Source: a virus
Direction: 5' to 3' (one strand)
DNA: 20,846 nucleotides
IMG/VR virus record: IMGVR_UViG_3300020219_000075
Location: 1-20,846 of that record
Part shown: positions 6,587-12,208 of the stretch, piece after piece
How positions within the stretch are numbered: the first letter of the stretch is position 1
Layout of the letters: every line of letters starts with the position of its first letter
The notes under the pieces: generated by a model
The model's input: the letters and a program-made list of their open reading frames with translations, nothing else
Databases searched by the model: none
What the model was told of the DNA's origin: nothing
Translations under genes and position numbers: made by a program

Positions 6587-6649
6587 TAGCACTACTCTAT
6601 GTGTAACCAGGTAATAAGCCTGGGAAGAGTTCGTAACTCTATAGTGCTA
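6587..6649 (+). ncRNA. tRNA-like three-stem element lacking a D arm
   Basis: TAGCACTA (6587-6594) pairs with TAGTGCTA (6642-6649). Inside are CCAGG-TAATAAG-CCTGG, which has the 5+7+5 geometry of an anticodon arm, and AGAG-TTCGTAA-CTCT, which resembles a short T arm. Twelve unpaired bases sit where a D arm would be. AGAGT at 6626-6630 can pair with either of two ACTCT copies (6594-6598 or 6636-6640), so two folds are possible. It could be a tRNA relic, a regulatory leader, or part of a terminator for the gene ending at 6578. Confidence 0.4.
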
Positions 6650-6656
6650 CTATTTT

Positions 6657-6723
6657 ACTTTCAAGCCTTAAACTTAAATAAGAAAATCCTTATTTAACTT
6701 TCCAACCTAAAACTTAAATAAGA
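6657..6723 (+). repeat. 27-base direct repeat before 6723 gene
   Basis: Two copies, 6657-6683 and 6697-6723, agree at 24 of 27 positions and share AAACTTAAATAAGA. The second runs into the start codon of the next gene. The first may be a duplicated leader left by loss of a small gene, or a tandem regulatory site. Confidence 0.6.
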
Positions 6724-6947
6724 TGGATAAACTATTGCTTGCTCTTGGGCATGATACTACTAATAAAGTCAATGCTCTAGCTAGAGCTATAGAACTTATT
6801 AAAAGTGAGTATCTGGTTCAGGAGAATAAAGATAATAAAGAGTTCATGATCTTATTAGATCATATGAAGTCAACATTATTAGGTCTTCAGATTGTATTGG
6901 ATAAATATAATCTGGATAGAAAAAGTGTATCTCAAGAAAGTCAATAA
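6723..6947 (+). CDS. Hypothetical helical protein
   Basis: A 74-residue protein that reads as helical throughout, with heptad-like spacing of leucines and isoleucines (LARAIELIKSEYLVQENK, LDHMKSTLLGLQIVLDKYN). It could dimerise as a coiled coil. There are no enzymatic motifs. Its start codon lies at the end of a direct repeat. Confidence 0.6.
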   Translation: MDKLLLALGHDTTNKVNALARAIELIKSEYLVQENKDNKEFMILLDHMKSTLLGLQIVLDKYNLDRKSVSQESQ

Positions 6948-6981
6948 AAGTAACCAAAAAGTAAACCAAAAAGTGTAAACC

Positions 6982-7113
6982 ATGAAAACCCAAACCCAAA
7001 TGAGGTCTAGATTCAACTATGACGTTGATGGTCTAGCAACAGTTAGTGTATTTGCAGTTATAGGAATATTGTTTCTTATAGCTTCAGTATTTGTGCAATT
7101 CAATACTTTCTAA
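6982..7113 (+). CDS. Small single-pass membrane protein
   Basis: A 43-residue protein. A basic N-terminus (MKTQTQMRSRFNYDVDG) is followed by one hydrophobic helix of about 20 residues (VSVFAVIGILFLIASVFVQF). The RFNYDVDG stretch matches RYNYDG in the 296-580 product, suggesting a small membrane-protein family. The leader contains the tandem ACCAAAAAGT repeat. Function is unknown. Confidence 0.6.
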   Translation: MKTQTQMRSRFNYDVDGLATVSVFAVIGILFLIASVFVQFNTF

Positions 7114-7170
7114 TATCTTTGTAATCAATAGATTAGTTCATTGACATACTAGATATAATCAGATTAGAGG

Positions 7171-7205
7171 TAAACAAAGCAGAACTTTTAATTCCTCTGA
7201 TTTTT
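7171..7205 (+). terminator. Terminator just before the transposon
   Basis: ATTAGAGG pairs with CCTCTGAT with one G-T pair and a long A/T loop, followed by TTTTT. It closes the operon upstream of the TnpB element, whose left end begins within a few bases. Confidence 0.5.
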
Positions 7206-7224
7206 ACGATTTTAGAGCGTAAAG

Positions 7225-7250
7225 CCCACTCATCACGTAGTGTGAGTGGG
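7225..7250 (+). repeat. Left-end hairpin of the TnpB element
   Basis: CCCACTCA pairs exactly with TGAGTGGG and continues past a bulged T as CAC-GTA-GTG. Subterminal imperfect hairpins of this sort are the DNA-recognition sites of IS200/IS605 elements. Confidence 0.65.
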
Positions 7251-7286
7251 ATGTAAGCAATATTAATTAAATTATTTTAAATAAAT

Positions 7287-7317
7287 TTTGTTATTTCTTT
7301 AAACTTTTGTATATTTG
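7287..7317 (+). promoter_or_regulatory. Bacteroidota-type promoter of tnpB
   Basis: TTTG at 7287-7290 and TATATTTG at 7310-7317 are separated by exactly 19 bases, matching the -33/-7 consensus (TTTG / TAnnTTTG) of the Bacteroidota vegetative sigma factor. The tnpB start follows 14 bases after. Confidence 0.75.
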
Positions 7318-7330
7318 TACATATTTATAA

Positions 7331-8512
7331 ATGATGTTAAAAGCTTTTAAATATAAAATTAATCCAATTAAAGAACAAATCATTCTGCTTAATAAGCATA
7401 TTGGTGCATCTCGTTTTGTATATAATTTAGCTCTTGAAACAAAGCAAATGGCTTATATTGGTAATAAGGTTAATCTTTCTTGCTTCGCTTTGCATAAACA
7501 ACTTACCGAACTTAAAACTGAATGCGAATGGTTAAAAGAAATAAATAGCCAATCTCTACAACAATCAATAACAAACTTAGATAAAGCATACACTGCTTTC
7601 TTTAAAGGACAAAATGACTTCCCTAAATTTAAAAAGAAATCAAACGGTGGTAGTTTTAATATCCCACAAAATGTAATTTTAGAAAACGACAAACTTATCA
7701 TACCTAAATTCACAAAGAAAAACGGAATTGATATTGTTTTGCATAGACCAATTAAAGGTGAAATAAGACAAGCAACAATAAGTAGAACACCAACTGGTAA
7801 ATACTTTGTATCTATATTATGCGAAACTGGTGATAAAATAAAAATCAAACCTACGATTAAAGAAAAAACAACCATTGGTATTGACTTAGGAATCAAAACA
7901 TTTATTGTTGTATCAAACGGTAAAGAATATGATAATCCAAAGTTTCTTCGCAAAGCACAAAGTAAATTAAAATATATACAAAGTAAATATTCAAAGAAAA
8001 AAGGTAAAAGAACAAAACAAAAATTGGTTGTACTACATGAGAAGGTAGCTAACCAAAGAAAAGATTTTTTGCATAAAGTTTCAAGTGAATTGATAAGAGA
8101 TAACCAATCTATTGCAATTGAAACACTACAAGTATCTAATATGTTAAAGAACCACAAACTTGCACAATCAATACAAGATGCTGGTTGGAGTAGTTTTGTA
8201 ACAATGTTAGAGTATAAAGCAGAATGGCAAGGTAAGAACATATTGAAGATTGGAACATTTGAACCATCTTCGAAGACTTGTTCGTGTTGTGGTAACATTA
8301 ATAAAGAACTAACCCTAAAAGACCGTGAATGGACTTGTAATGGATGTGGAACTTTGTTAAATAGAGATGTAAATGCAGCCATAAATATTAAGAATTTTGC
8401 ATTAAGAAATAATTTGTCAGGAACTGACAGAAAAAATCGAGGTAAGTTGCCAACATTAGTTGGAACGTTGACCCTTGAAGCCCATCCCATCGCCTTTGGC
8501 GTGGGTGGGTAG
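7331..8512 (+). CDS. tnpB: TnpB RNA-guided nuclease (IS200/IS605 family)
   Basis: A 393-residue protein of the TnpB family, which uses a transposon-end RNA to cut DNA next to a short motif and so helps the element persist. The RuvC catalytic residues appear intact: D185 in GIDLGIKTF, E264 in IAIETLQ, and D346 in NRDVNAAINI. A four-cysteine zinc finger (CSCCG ... CNGCG) lies between the last two. The N-terminal helical part has the usual AFKYKINP and RFVYNLAL patterns. Two adjacent ATGs could start it. The stop codon lies in the right-end hairpin, as expected if the guide RNA overlaps the 3' end of the gene. Probably functional. Confidence 0.93.
   Translation: MMLKAFKYKINPIKEQIILLNKHIGASRFVYNLALETKQMAYIGNKVNLSCFALHKQLTELKTECEWLKEINSQSLQQSITNLDKAYTAFFKGQNDFPKFKKKSNGGSFNIPQNVILENDKLIIPKFTKKNGIDIVLHRPIKGEIRQATISRTPTGKYFVSILCETGDKIKIKPTIKEKTTIGIDLGIKTFIVVSNGKEYDNPKFLRKAQSKLKYIQSKYSKKKGKRTKQKLVVLHEKVANQRKDFLHKVSSELIRDNQSIAIETLQVSNMLKNHKLAQSIQDAGWSSFVTMLEYKAEWQGKNILKIGTFEPSSKTCSCCGNINKELTLKDREWTCNGCGTLLNRDVNAAINIKNFALRNNLSGTDRKNRGKLPTLVGTLTLEAHPIAFGVGG
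8481..8509 (+). ncRNA. Right-end hairpin, likely 3' scaffold of the TnpB guide RNA
   Basis: CCCA-T-CCCA-T-CGCC pairs with GGCG-TGGG-TGGG around a TTT loop, leaving two bulged T residues (12 pairs). In TnpB elements the guide RNA ends just past this hairpin, with the guide drawn from flanking DNA. Here the guide would begin near 8518 (TGGCCCGGTAGTTT), the leader of the tmRNA gene. Confidence 0.6.
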
Positions 8513-8549
8513 TTCACTGGCCCGGTAGTTTAAATAATGGGCAAACTTT

Positions 8550-8925
8550 GGGGATGAAAGGTTTTGACAGCAATTGATTTGGTAAGTTAAGCAAGTAGTG
8601 AGATGTAATCTATCACTTTAATCCATGGTTATAAAATTAGATAACAACGTTATCATCAATGAAGTAGGAACATCTGAAGATGTACTCTTTGTAGTAGGAA
8701 AAGGATACAAAGTATCTCAACCTAAAGTTCAGGAAGTAGAATTGGCTATTGCAGCCTAAATACAACAAGTAGTATATGTTCCACTATAACATAAAGGGCT
8801 TCTAAGTTTGCTAGTTTAAGAGGAAAAAACTAAATATTTTGGAATGATAGAAATCATTATCCTAAACTTGTAGAAAAATTTAATAAACATTGTCTGGACC
8901 CGGCTATCGTATGCCGGCATCTCCA
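8550..8925 (+). ncRNA. ssrA: tmRNA (transfer-messenger RNA)
   Basis: 376 bases. The 5' end GGGGATG pairs over 7 bp with CATCTCC at 8918-8924 (one G-T), followed by discriminator A8925. CCA is not encoded (CAT follows). GGTTTTGACAGC matches the conserved D-loop region of tmRNA, and CTAAACTTGTAG before the T arm matches CTAAGCATGTAG of E. coli. The T arm is CCGGC/GCCGG with an unusual 8-base loop TATCGTAT. A hairpin AGTGA...TCACT (about 8598-8617) fits pseudoknot 1. The tag frame ends EVELAIAA and stops at 8757-8759. Possible resume codons are GGA at 8667 or 8697, both preceded by GTA. It would rescue stalled ribosomes during infection and tag proteins for Clp proteases. Confidence 0.85.
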
Positions 8926-9362
8926 CATAGATATAAAAGAGAAGTCAAAGTGTTAAGTTAGACTCTCTCCCTCTCTGAAGAGGAGTAATCTTCATGTAAG
9001 AGATGCCCTGAGTGGTTAAGGTTATCCAATGGTATTTACACCTGCTGCAGCAGACCTGAGGAAGATATTTGTTAGTGAAAGCTATTGGTATAGAGCAACA
9101 GTCCTCTAAACTGTAAATGCTGGTTTCCTAATAGTCTATGATTGATGGTGTCAATAATTAAAACGTATAACAAGCAAGTAGGCTTGCAACCATAAGAGTA
9201 GATAGCTAACAAATCTTTATTGAATAAGTAGCATGAAAGGGAATTTGAACCCTCTTGATAGCTCTTTAAATAGGGGACTAATGGACTCCAACACTTATTC
9301 AACTTATAAGTTTTCTAGAACTATAAACTAGATGGTGGAGCTAAACTAGTATTTAGCCTATA
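8926..9362 (+). ncRNA. Structured noncoding region after the tmRNA
   Basis: There is no credible gene. ATTTGTTAG (9067-9075) pairs with CTAACAAAT (9206-9214), and TTGAATAAGT (9220-9229) pairs with ACTTATTCAA (9293-9302), each closing a separate domain. Smaller hairpins are CCTCT-CTGA-AGAGG near 8972-8984, GAAGA/TCTTC, CTGCTGCAGCAG near 9042-9053 and GCAAG/CTTGC at 9174-9187. Some stretches look like pieces of tRNA arms (GAGTGGTTAAGG; ACAGT-CCTCTAA-ACTGT), but no complete cloverleaf forms. The block ends in a clean terminator, so it may be the 3' part of a long transcript or an RNA gene of its own. Confidence 0.5.
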
Positions 9363-9389
9363 GGCCCGGAAGAAATTCTGGGCCTTTTT
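9363..9389 (+). terminator. Intrinsic terminator with GAAA loop
   Basis: GGCCCGGAA (9363-9371) pairs with TTCTGGGCC (9376-9384) with one G-T, GAAA tetraloop, then TTTTT. It is the clearest terminator in the window and closes the tmRNA/ncRNA block. Confidence 0.85.
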
Positions 9390-9428
9390 ATTTGTATCTA
9401 GTATTGTATAATCCTAAATTTATTCTCT

Positions 9429-10538
9429 ATGAAACCAATCTATTTATATAAACAAGAAAATCCTGATTTTAATAAAGTACTAGAACTTCATAAAACTGAT
9501 AAATTAAAAGCCAGAGTTCTAGTAAAGAATGATCCAGGTAAATATAACTATCCTGAAGTAATTTTATTTAATAAGGAAGATTCTCAAGACTTTAGTATTA
9601 TATCTCAACTTAATACTATGAGAATTAGTATCAATAATAAGATGTATTTCTATAAAGATAATAAGACAATATTTACTATAAAGAAAGATAAATTTTATGT
9701 AGTTATAAAAAATAAGAAAAGTTCTATGATAAGATCTTTAACTATAAATTATCTTAATGATAGAAATAATGTCATTTATAAAGAATTAGTAAAGAGATTT
9801 TCATGGATGAGATTTTTGATGGAGGAAAAAGAGGTTTTTGGAAATATTGCTTTTACAACTATAGTTAAGAATAAACTCTATAATAAAAATGATCTATTGA
9901 GATTTATGTATAAGACTAATTTACCTGTTGCTAAATTATTAAATGAGCATAACATTAATTATAAAGAGTTTAAAAATATGAAAAGGTTTCTAATTAATAT
10001 AGAGGCTATTAATCCTGAATTACTAGACAGTACTGGTACTTGGAATAATGATAATATGTTAAAAGATTCTATTAGAATGGCTGATATATTAGGTAAAAAG
10101 ATTAATTGTGCCTGGAGTAAGAAAAGATTAAAAGCAGAGCATGATAAATGGTCTAAAGAAGTTACTGCTATTATTATGGAAGCAAGTAACCGGGATCTTA
10201 AGATTTCAGATATCTATAAAGAGTTTGCTGATTTCTCCAAATACAATATAATTAATACTACAAAGGAATTGACTATGGAAGGACTAGGCCAAAGTCATTG
10301 TGTGGCTACTTATATATCTAACGTAGATAATGGCAGTTGTGCTATATATCATATTAATGGGTATACTGCACAGATTTTGAAAAATTCTGATGGACTAATA
10401 TTATATCAGTTTAAAGGATTAAGAAATATAGAAGCTCCTACTGAATTAAGAAGTAGTGTTATATCTAAAATAGTAGAGTTTAATAAGACTCTAGAAAAGA
10501 AAAAGGAAGAGGTATTAGAAAATGATTTGCCATATTAA
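9429..10538 (+). CDS. PcfJ-like protein
   Basis: A 369-residue protein. The C-terminal third has TMEGLGQSHCVATYISN, then NGSCAIYHI, and then LILYQFKGLRN, the pattern of the PcfJ-like family (first described on conjugative plasmids, also frequent in phages and mobile elements). The conserved His-Cys pair in SHCVATY is present. The N-terminal two thirds are lysine-, asparagine- and isoleucine-rich with no recognised domain. The biochemical role of PcfJ proteins is not established. It is the first gene after the terminator at 9363 and stands alone between two noncoding RNA blocks. Confidence 0.7.
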   Translation: MKPIYLYKQENPDFNKVLELHKTDKLKARVLVKNDPGKYNYPEVILFNKEDSQDFSIISQLNTMRISINNKMYFYKDNKTIFTIKKDKFYVVIKNKKSSMIRSLTINYLNDRNNVIYKELVKRFSWMRFLMEEKEVFGNIAFTTIVKNKLYNKNDLLRFMYKTNLPVAKLLNEHNINYKEFKNMKRFLINIEAINPELLDSTGTWNNDNMLKDSIRMADILGKKINCAWSKKRLKAEHDKWSKEVTAIIMEASNRDLKISDIYKEFADFSKYNIINTTKELTMEGLGQSHCVATYISNVDNGSCAIYHINGYTAQILKNSDGLILYQFKGLRNIEAPTELRSSVISKIVEFNKTLEKKKEEVLENDLPY

Positions 10539-10565
10539 AGATCGGTAAGCTAGAGATGAAGGCTG

Positions 10566-10660
10566 ATACTGAAAGCTAGTAATTTCCTAATGGTTACTAG
10601 TCTAAACTTAGGTAAATGATCTCCATAAGAGTGCAAGGCTCTTTTAAAGATTTTCAGTAT
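10566..10660 (+). ncRNA. Structured noncoding element, three-way junction
   Basis: ATACTGAAA (10566-10574) pairs exactly with TTTCAGTAT (10652-10660). Inside are CTAGTAA/TTACTAG with an 11-base loop containing TTTCCTAATGG, and AAGAG-TGCAAGG-CTCTT. The rest of 10539-10803 has no gene. The arrangement (closing stem plus two internal hairpins) is like 6587-6649. It may be an RNA gene or a leader for the 10804 gene. Confidence 0.45.
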
Positions 10661-10762
10661 AAGTAATGTATCTCAAAAGTGAATATTCAAACTGTTATCC
10701 AAAAGTGTACCTCAAAATTAAAACTGAAATACTTAGAGTAATTACATAAGTGTGTGGTAGAA

Positions 10763-10788
10763 GGCAATAGGGAGTAATCTCTATTGCC
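10763..10788 (+). promoter_or_regulatory. Hairpin with GTAA tetraloop upstream of 10804
   Basis: GGCAATAGGGA pairs with TCTCTATTGCC (11 bp, one G-T) around GTAA. There is no T-run, and it ends 15 bases before the next start codon, so it is more likely a transcript-stabilising or translation-affecting stem than a terminator. Confidence 0.45.
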
Positions 10789-10803
10789 AATATCATTAAT
10801 TAC

Positions 10804-11286
10804 ATGAATATGATACAAAATAAAACATTTCAAATAGAGATTTCTACAGAAGCTTTAGAAAAGAGATTAAAGGATATATTCAAGGCTTCTGGAGAACCCT
10901 ATGGACCCTTATTAGCTAATACTATTATAGGCAATCTGGAAACTACAGAATTAGGATTGAAACAATTATATCTGGCATTTGGTGGTCAAGAAGAGAAAAT
11001 AAATTTTCTACCTGGAGATGAAGTTATAGTAGATGCTAGTAATGTACATAGTTGGTATATAGATAAAGAAAGTATGACTAAAGCTGGACTTATTGTAAAT
11101 GGAAAGATAAAAGCTAAAGTAATAACTATTAATAAGTATAAAAAAGAGTGTGTTGATATTCAATATGTAAGGATTAAAGATTCTATTACTCCGGCTAATG
11201 AAATTACACAATCTATATTACCTAAGTATTTAACAAGATCTGAAGACTGTAAGATAGCACGTCCTGAAGTAGGAGATATGATTTAA
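10804..11286 (+). CDS. Hypothetical phage protein
   Basis: A 160-residue protein. The N-terminal part is helical (FQIEISTEALEKRLKDIF); the middle is beta-rich with FLPGDEVIVDASNVHSW, reminiscent of an SH3-like or KOW strand pattern. No catalytic motif. A second in-frame ATG lies two codons in. It starts the 10804-12111 run after the structured block. Function is unknown. Confidence 0.65.
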   Translation: MNMIQNKTFQIEISTEALEKRLKDIFKASGEPYGPLLANTIIGNLETTELGLKQLYLAFGGQEEKINFLPGDEVIVDASNVHSWYIDKESMTKAGLIVNGKIKAKVITINKYKKECVDIQYVRIKDSITPANEITQSILPKYLTRSEDCKIARPEVGDMI

Positions 11287-11296
11287 AATTAATAAT

Positions 11297-11455
11297 ATGG
11301 AAGAAAATAAAAAGAGTGTGTGGATGAGTACATTTCATACTTTCAAAAATGGAATAGAGGCCCGAGTTAAAACTATACACAAAATAGTAGTAATACTATG
11401 TATAGTTAACTTAATATATATACTAGGATTAATAATTTATCATTTAATAAACTAA
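11297..11455 (+). CDS. Small membrane protein
   Basis: A 52-residue protein with a polar, amphipathic N-terminal half (KNGIEARVKTIHK) and a C-terminal membrane helix (IVVILCIVNLIYILGLIIYHL). It fills the gap between two genes with spacings of 10 and 3 bases, which supports it being real. Small phage membrane proteins of this shape include holin-like and exclusion proteins. One helix alone does not tell which. Confidence 0.6.
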   Translation: MEENKKSVWMSTFHTFKNGIEARVKTIHKIVVILCIVNLIYILGLIIYHLIN

Positions 11456-11458
11456 ACT

Positions 11459-11806
11459 ATGACCTTTAAAGAGAGAAAAACATTAAGAAGAAAGATAGTA
11501 GCTGCTATAAAATCTGGTATATCCAGAGAACAGGTAGCTTTGGATTTTGGTATTCCTAAATCTAGAATTAACAGTTACTACTATTATGAAGAAGTAAGAT
11601 TAGGTAAGGGATCAACTAGAAAGTATACTACTAGAGATATATCAAAACATGCTGATAGGCAACTTAAGGGACATGCTCAGATCTATAGAATAAGTGCTAT
11701 GGAACTAGATACTGAACTAGCCCGGAATTTAGTGGCTGGATTAAGAGAAACTTTTAATATTTCTAAAGGAGATACTAAAGTATTTGAGATTGTGGTAGCT
11801 ATTTAA
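11459..11806 (+). CDS. HTH-containing protein
   Basis: A 115-residue protein. Residues about 11-40 (RKIVAAIKSGISREQVALDF followed by GIPKSRINSYYY) fit a helix-turn-helix with the expected small residue in the turn, as in transposase-type or Sigma-70 region 4-like HTHs. The C-terminal half (MELDTELARNLVAGLRETF) is helical. It probably binds DNA. A transcriptional or packaging role is inference. Confidence 0.6.
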   Translation: MTFKERKTLRRKIVAAIKSGISREQVALDFGIPKSRINSYYYYEEVRLGKGSTRKYTTRDISKHADRQLKGHAQIYRISAMELDTELARNLVAGLRETFNISKGDTKVFEIVVAI

Positions 11807-11871
11807 TATATTTACTCAACCAACACCTAGAAGCCACGTACTACAACTTACCTAATGGGAAGACAATTACT

Positions 11872-12111
11872 ATGTCACTGGAAGAATTTCTCAGTCTAAC
11901 TGATGATGAAGTTCAGTTTCTTGTAGCTTATGATTATGGAGAACATATTAATAATCCCAAGAGAGGATCTGTATTAGGAAAGACTAGTAGAGATGATGAA
12001 GATGAGAAAGAAGTAGTAGATGATAATGATGAGGAAGAAGTTATTAGTGAGTTAGATAACACCTCAGATTATGATAAGAATCAAGATCTGGATTCTGAAA
12101 TAGATACCTAA
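11872..12111 (+). CDS. Acidic phage protein with possible upstream start
   Basis: A 79-residue protein beginning MSLEEFLSLTDDEVQFLVAY, then GEHINNP, and ending in a long acidic, low-complexity tail of D and E residues. The same frame is open upstream and reads YYNLPNGKTIT directly before the ATG, which looks like coding sequence (the NLPxGKxI opening is one I associate with related phage proteins). No ATG, GTG or TTG starts that extension, so either a non-standard start is used or the 5' end has mutated. Confidence 0.6.
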   Translation: MSLEEFLSLTDDEVQFLVAYDYGEHINNPKRGSVLGKTSRDDEDEKEVVDDNDEEEVISELDNTSDYDKNQDLDSEIDT

Positions 12112-12135
12112 ATAATATTTAAGATTTTACTGATG

Positions 12136-12169
12136 AGAGGACCAAAGACCAGGGTCCTCTTTTCTTTTA
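12136..12169 (+). terminator. Intrinsic terminator
   Basis: AGAGGACC (12136-12143) pairs exactly with GGTCCTCT (12153-12160), followed by TTTTCTTTT. It ends the 10804-12111 unit. Confidence 0.8.
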
Positions 12170-12208
12170 TATAAACTGGTCATATGTGTATATCAAAAAC
12201 CAAAAGTT

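Larger units (their letters stand above)
7208..8517 (+). mobile_element. TnpB-only IS200/IS605 (IS1341-type) element
   Basis: It consists of a left-end hairpin, a gene-specific promoter, tnpB, and a right-end hairpin overlapping the 3' end of tnpB. There is no tnpA (Y1 transposase) in the window, so movement would need TnpA from elsewhere. Boundaries are approximate: the left is set after TTTTTAC and the right after TAGTTCAC. Base usage differs from the surroundings: about 20 CpGs by hand count, none in CCGG, whereas flanking DNA has few CpGs and most are in CCGG. That supports recent acquisition. Confidence 0.75.

Noticed and set aside
7141-7160. Sigma-70-like TTGACA and TATAAT
   Set aside because: The two boxes are only about seven bases apart, far from the usual 17, and the host group does not use this consensus.
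7453-8517. Long open frame (354 codons) on the minus strand across tnpB
   Set aside because: It lies antisense to a gene with intact TnpB catalytic motifs, and its translation is an aromatic/serine-rich shadow with no recognisable domain.
8625-8759. A 44-residue protein gene starting at ATG 8625
   Set aside because: It lies wholly inside the tmRNA. Its 3' portion is better explained as the tag reading frame ending in ELAIAA.
9067-9140. tRNA-Arg-like sequence with ACAGT-CCTCTAA-ACTGT anticodon arm
   Set aside because: Position 33 would be C instead of T, the T arm is non-canonical, and no acceptor stem pairs. Not called as a tRNA.
9072-9302. Minus-strand open frame of 76 codons
   Set aside because: It overlaps the long-range stems of the structured block, and all other supported genes are on the + strand. 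The translation looks like noncoding sequence.
9215-9304. tRNA on the minus strand (GAATAAG/CTTATTC ends and a GGGTTCAAATTCCC arm)
   Set aside because: The T arm is not adjacent to the acceptor strand (about nine extra bases), the T-loop has eight bases, and no five-pair anticodon stem with a seven-base loop forms. Kept only as part of a structured block.
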